A stretch of DNA of 64,000 nt from the NCBI RefSeq assembly GCF_026914185.1, contig NC_070561.1, positions 7,440,001 through 7,504,000 on the forward strand, given 5' to 3'. Each line of letters begins with the position of its first letter. Position 1 is the stretch's first letter. The DNA is from Puccinia triticina (taxonomy: Eukaryota > Basidiomycota > Pucciniomycetes > Pucciniales > Pucciniaceae). The notes under the pieces are model-generated. The model saw only the letters and a list, made by a program, of their open reading frames with translations, searched no databases and was not told the origin of the DNA. Positions 63,561-64,000 of this stretch are shown here, piece after piece. The translations under genes were made by a program, and so were the position numbers.

Positions 63561-64000
63561 ACCAGGGGGGAATGTGTGGCACTCTCTACAGAGTGCCATA
63601 CTGTAATTCCATCAGACCCAGGTACTGAAGTGATGTTGATGTTGAAGTCAAATGATCTGTAACTTTCGCAGCAACGGGAAGATAACTATTGCGTAAACTA
63701 TAATCAACTCCTTTGTTGATCTGTTCATGAATGGGTGATCAGGTGCCAGGGATGTTTGTTCACAAGCCATGGAAATGGGTCTTTCTGCACAATGATGTAA
63801 GAACTTTGGTACCAACTTGGGAAGCAGATATGATTTGTCTTGTAGGGTGACTAAACCACTCAGGTGTCACCAAATCTCGCACAAAGATACAGCAGAGAGA
63901 ATAGCACATATTGGTTGATGAACCAATCTTGTATTTGTGCACGGGCTCTTTTGTTGGTGGGTCCAAATCATCCCTGCCTGTTGGAGGGAAGACGCTTAAG
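63561..64000. other. Unassigned right edge
   Basis: Begins ACCAGGGGGGAATG and a perfect hairpin GGCACTCT CTAC AGAGTGCC at 63577-63596. A 68-aa minus-strand frame (63760-63966) has no recognised domain. May be the start of another element continuing beyond the window. Confidence 0.35.

Overview
This window looks like a repeat-packed chromosomal segment of a rust fungus (Basidiomycota, Pucciniales). The inference rests on three things: short phase-preserving introns in a well-conserved mitochondrial carrier gene, transposon protein families of the kind described from rust genomes, and very dense nested transposable elements. No bacterial features (operons, Shine-Dalgarno sites) are present. The genus cannot be fixed from the sequence alone.

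Layout. 1-4937 is a 29-bp satellite whose unit is a perfect hairpin; 22 consecutive units carry the hairpin core in inverted orientation. 7010-19710 is a decayed hAT transposon cut by a 10.2-kb Ty3/gypsy chromoelement (8481-18668, 5-bp target duplication), whose reverse-transcriptase gene is itself cut by a solo LTR (11640-12618). 20127-20756 is a MITE made largely of CGCTA/TAGCG motifs. 21189 to about 34229 is a Ty1/copia element in minus orientation that carries a fragment of a host TAO3/Furry cell-morphogenesis gene where its integrase should be. A gag-only LTR element (23910-26946) sits inside that fragment, a small TA-flanked element (29149-29579) sits in the gag, and a 4-kb Tc1/mariner element with 179-bp inverted ends and a second, SAM-like gene (30090-34056) sits in the right LTR.

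36913-40353 is the one clearly intact host gene: a 15-exon calcium-regulated mitochondrial aspartate/glutamate carrier (672 aa). After it come a 123-bp tandem repeat block of about 30 units (43890-48535) split by another solo LTR, a Mutator-like element whose transposase is followed by an OTU protease domain (about 49780-54000), a small unassigned two-exon gene (54659-55155), a DIRS-type tyrosine-recombinase retrotransposon (about 55200-60260), a broken MTR10/transportin-3 fragment (60770-61623), and a 173-bp satellite arranged as a large fold-back (61620-63560).

How it fits together. At six junctions the uninterrupted target can be read across an insertion, or exact target duplications flank it, so the nesting order is readable directly. 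Many elements carry stop codons that look like C-to-T changes, including one at the expected HxxR arginine of the DIRS recombinase. Three related LTRs (23910, 34230, 41976) keep one skeleton while their hairpin stems differ in sequence but remain paired; with the hairpin-inverted satellite and the gene-carrying copia, these are the most unusual signals here.
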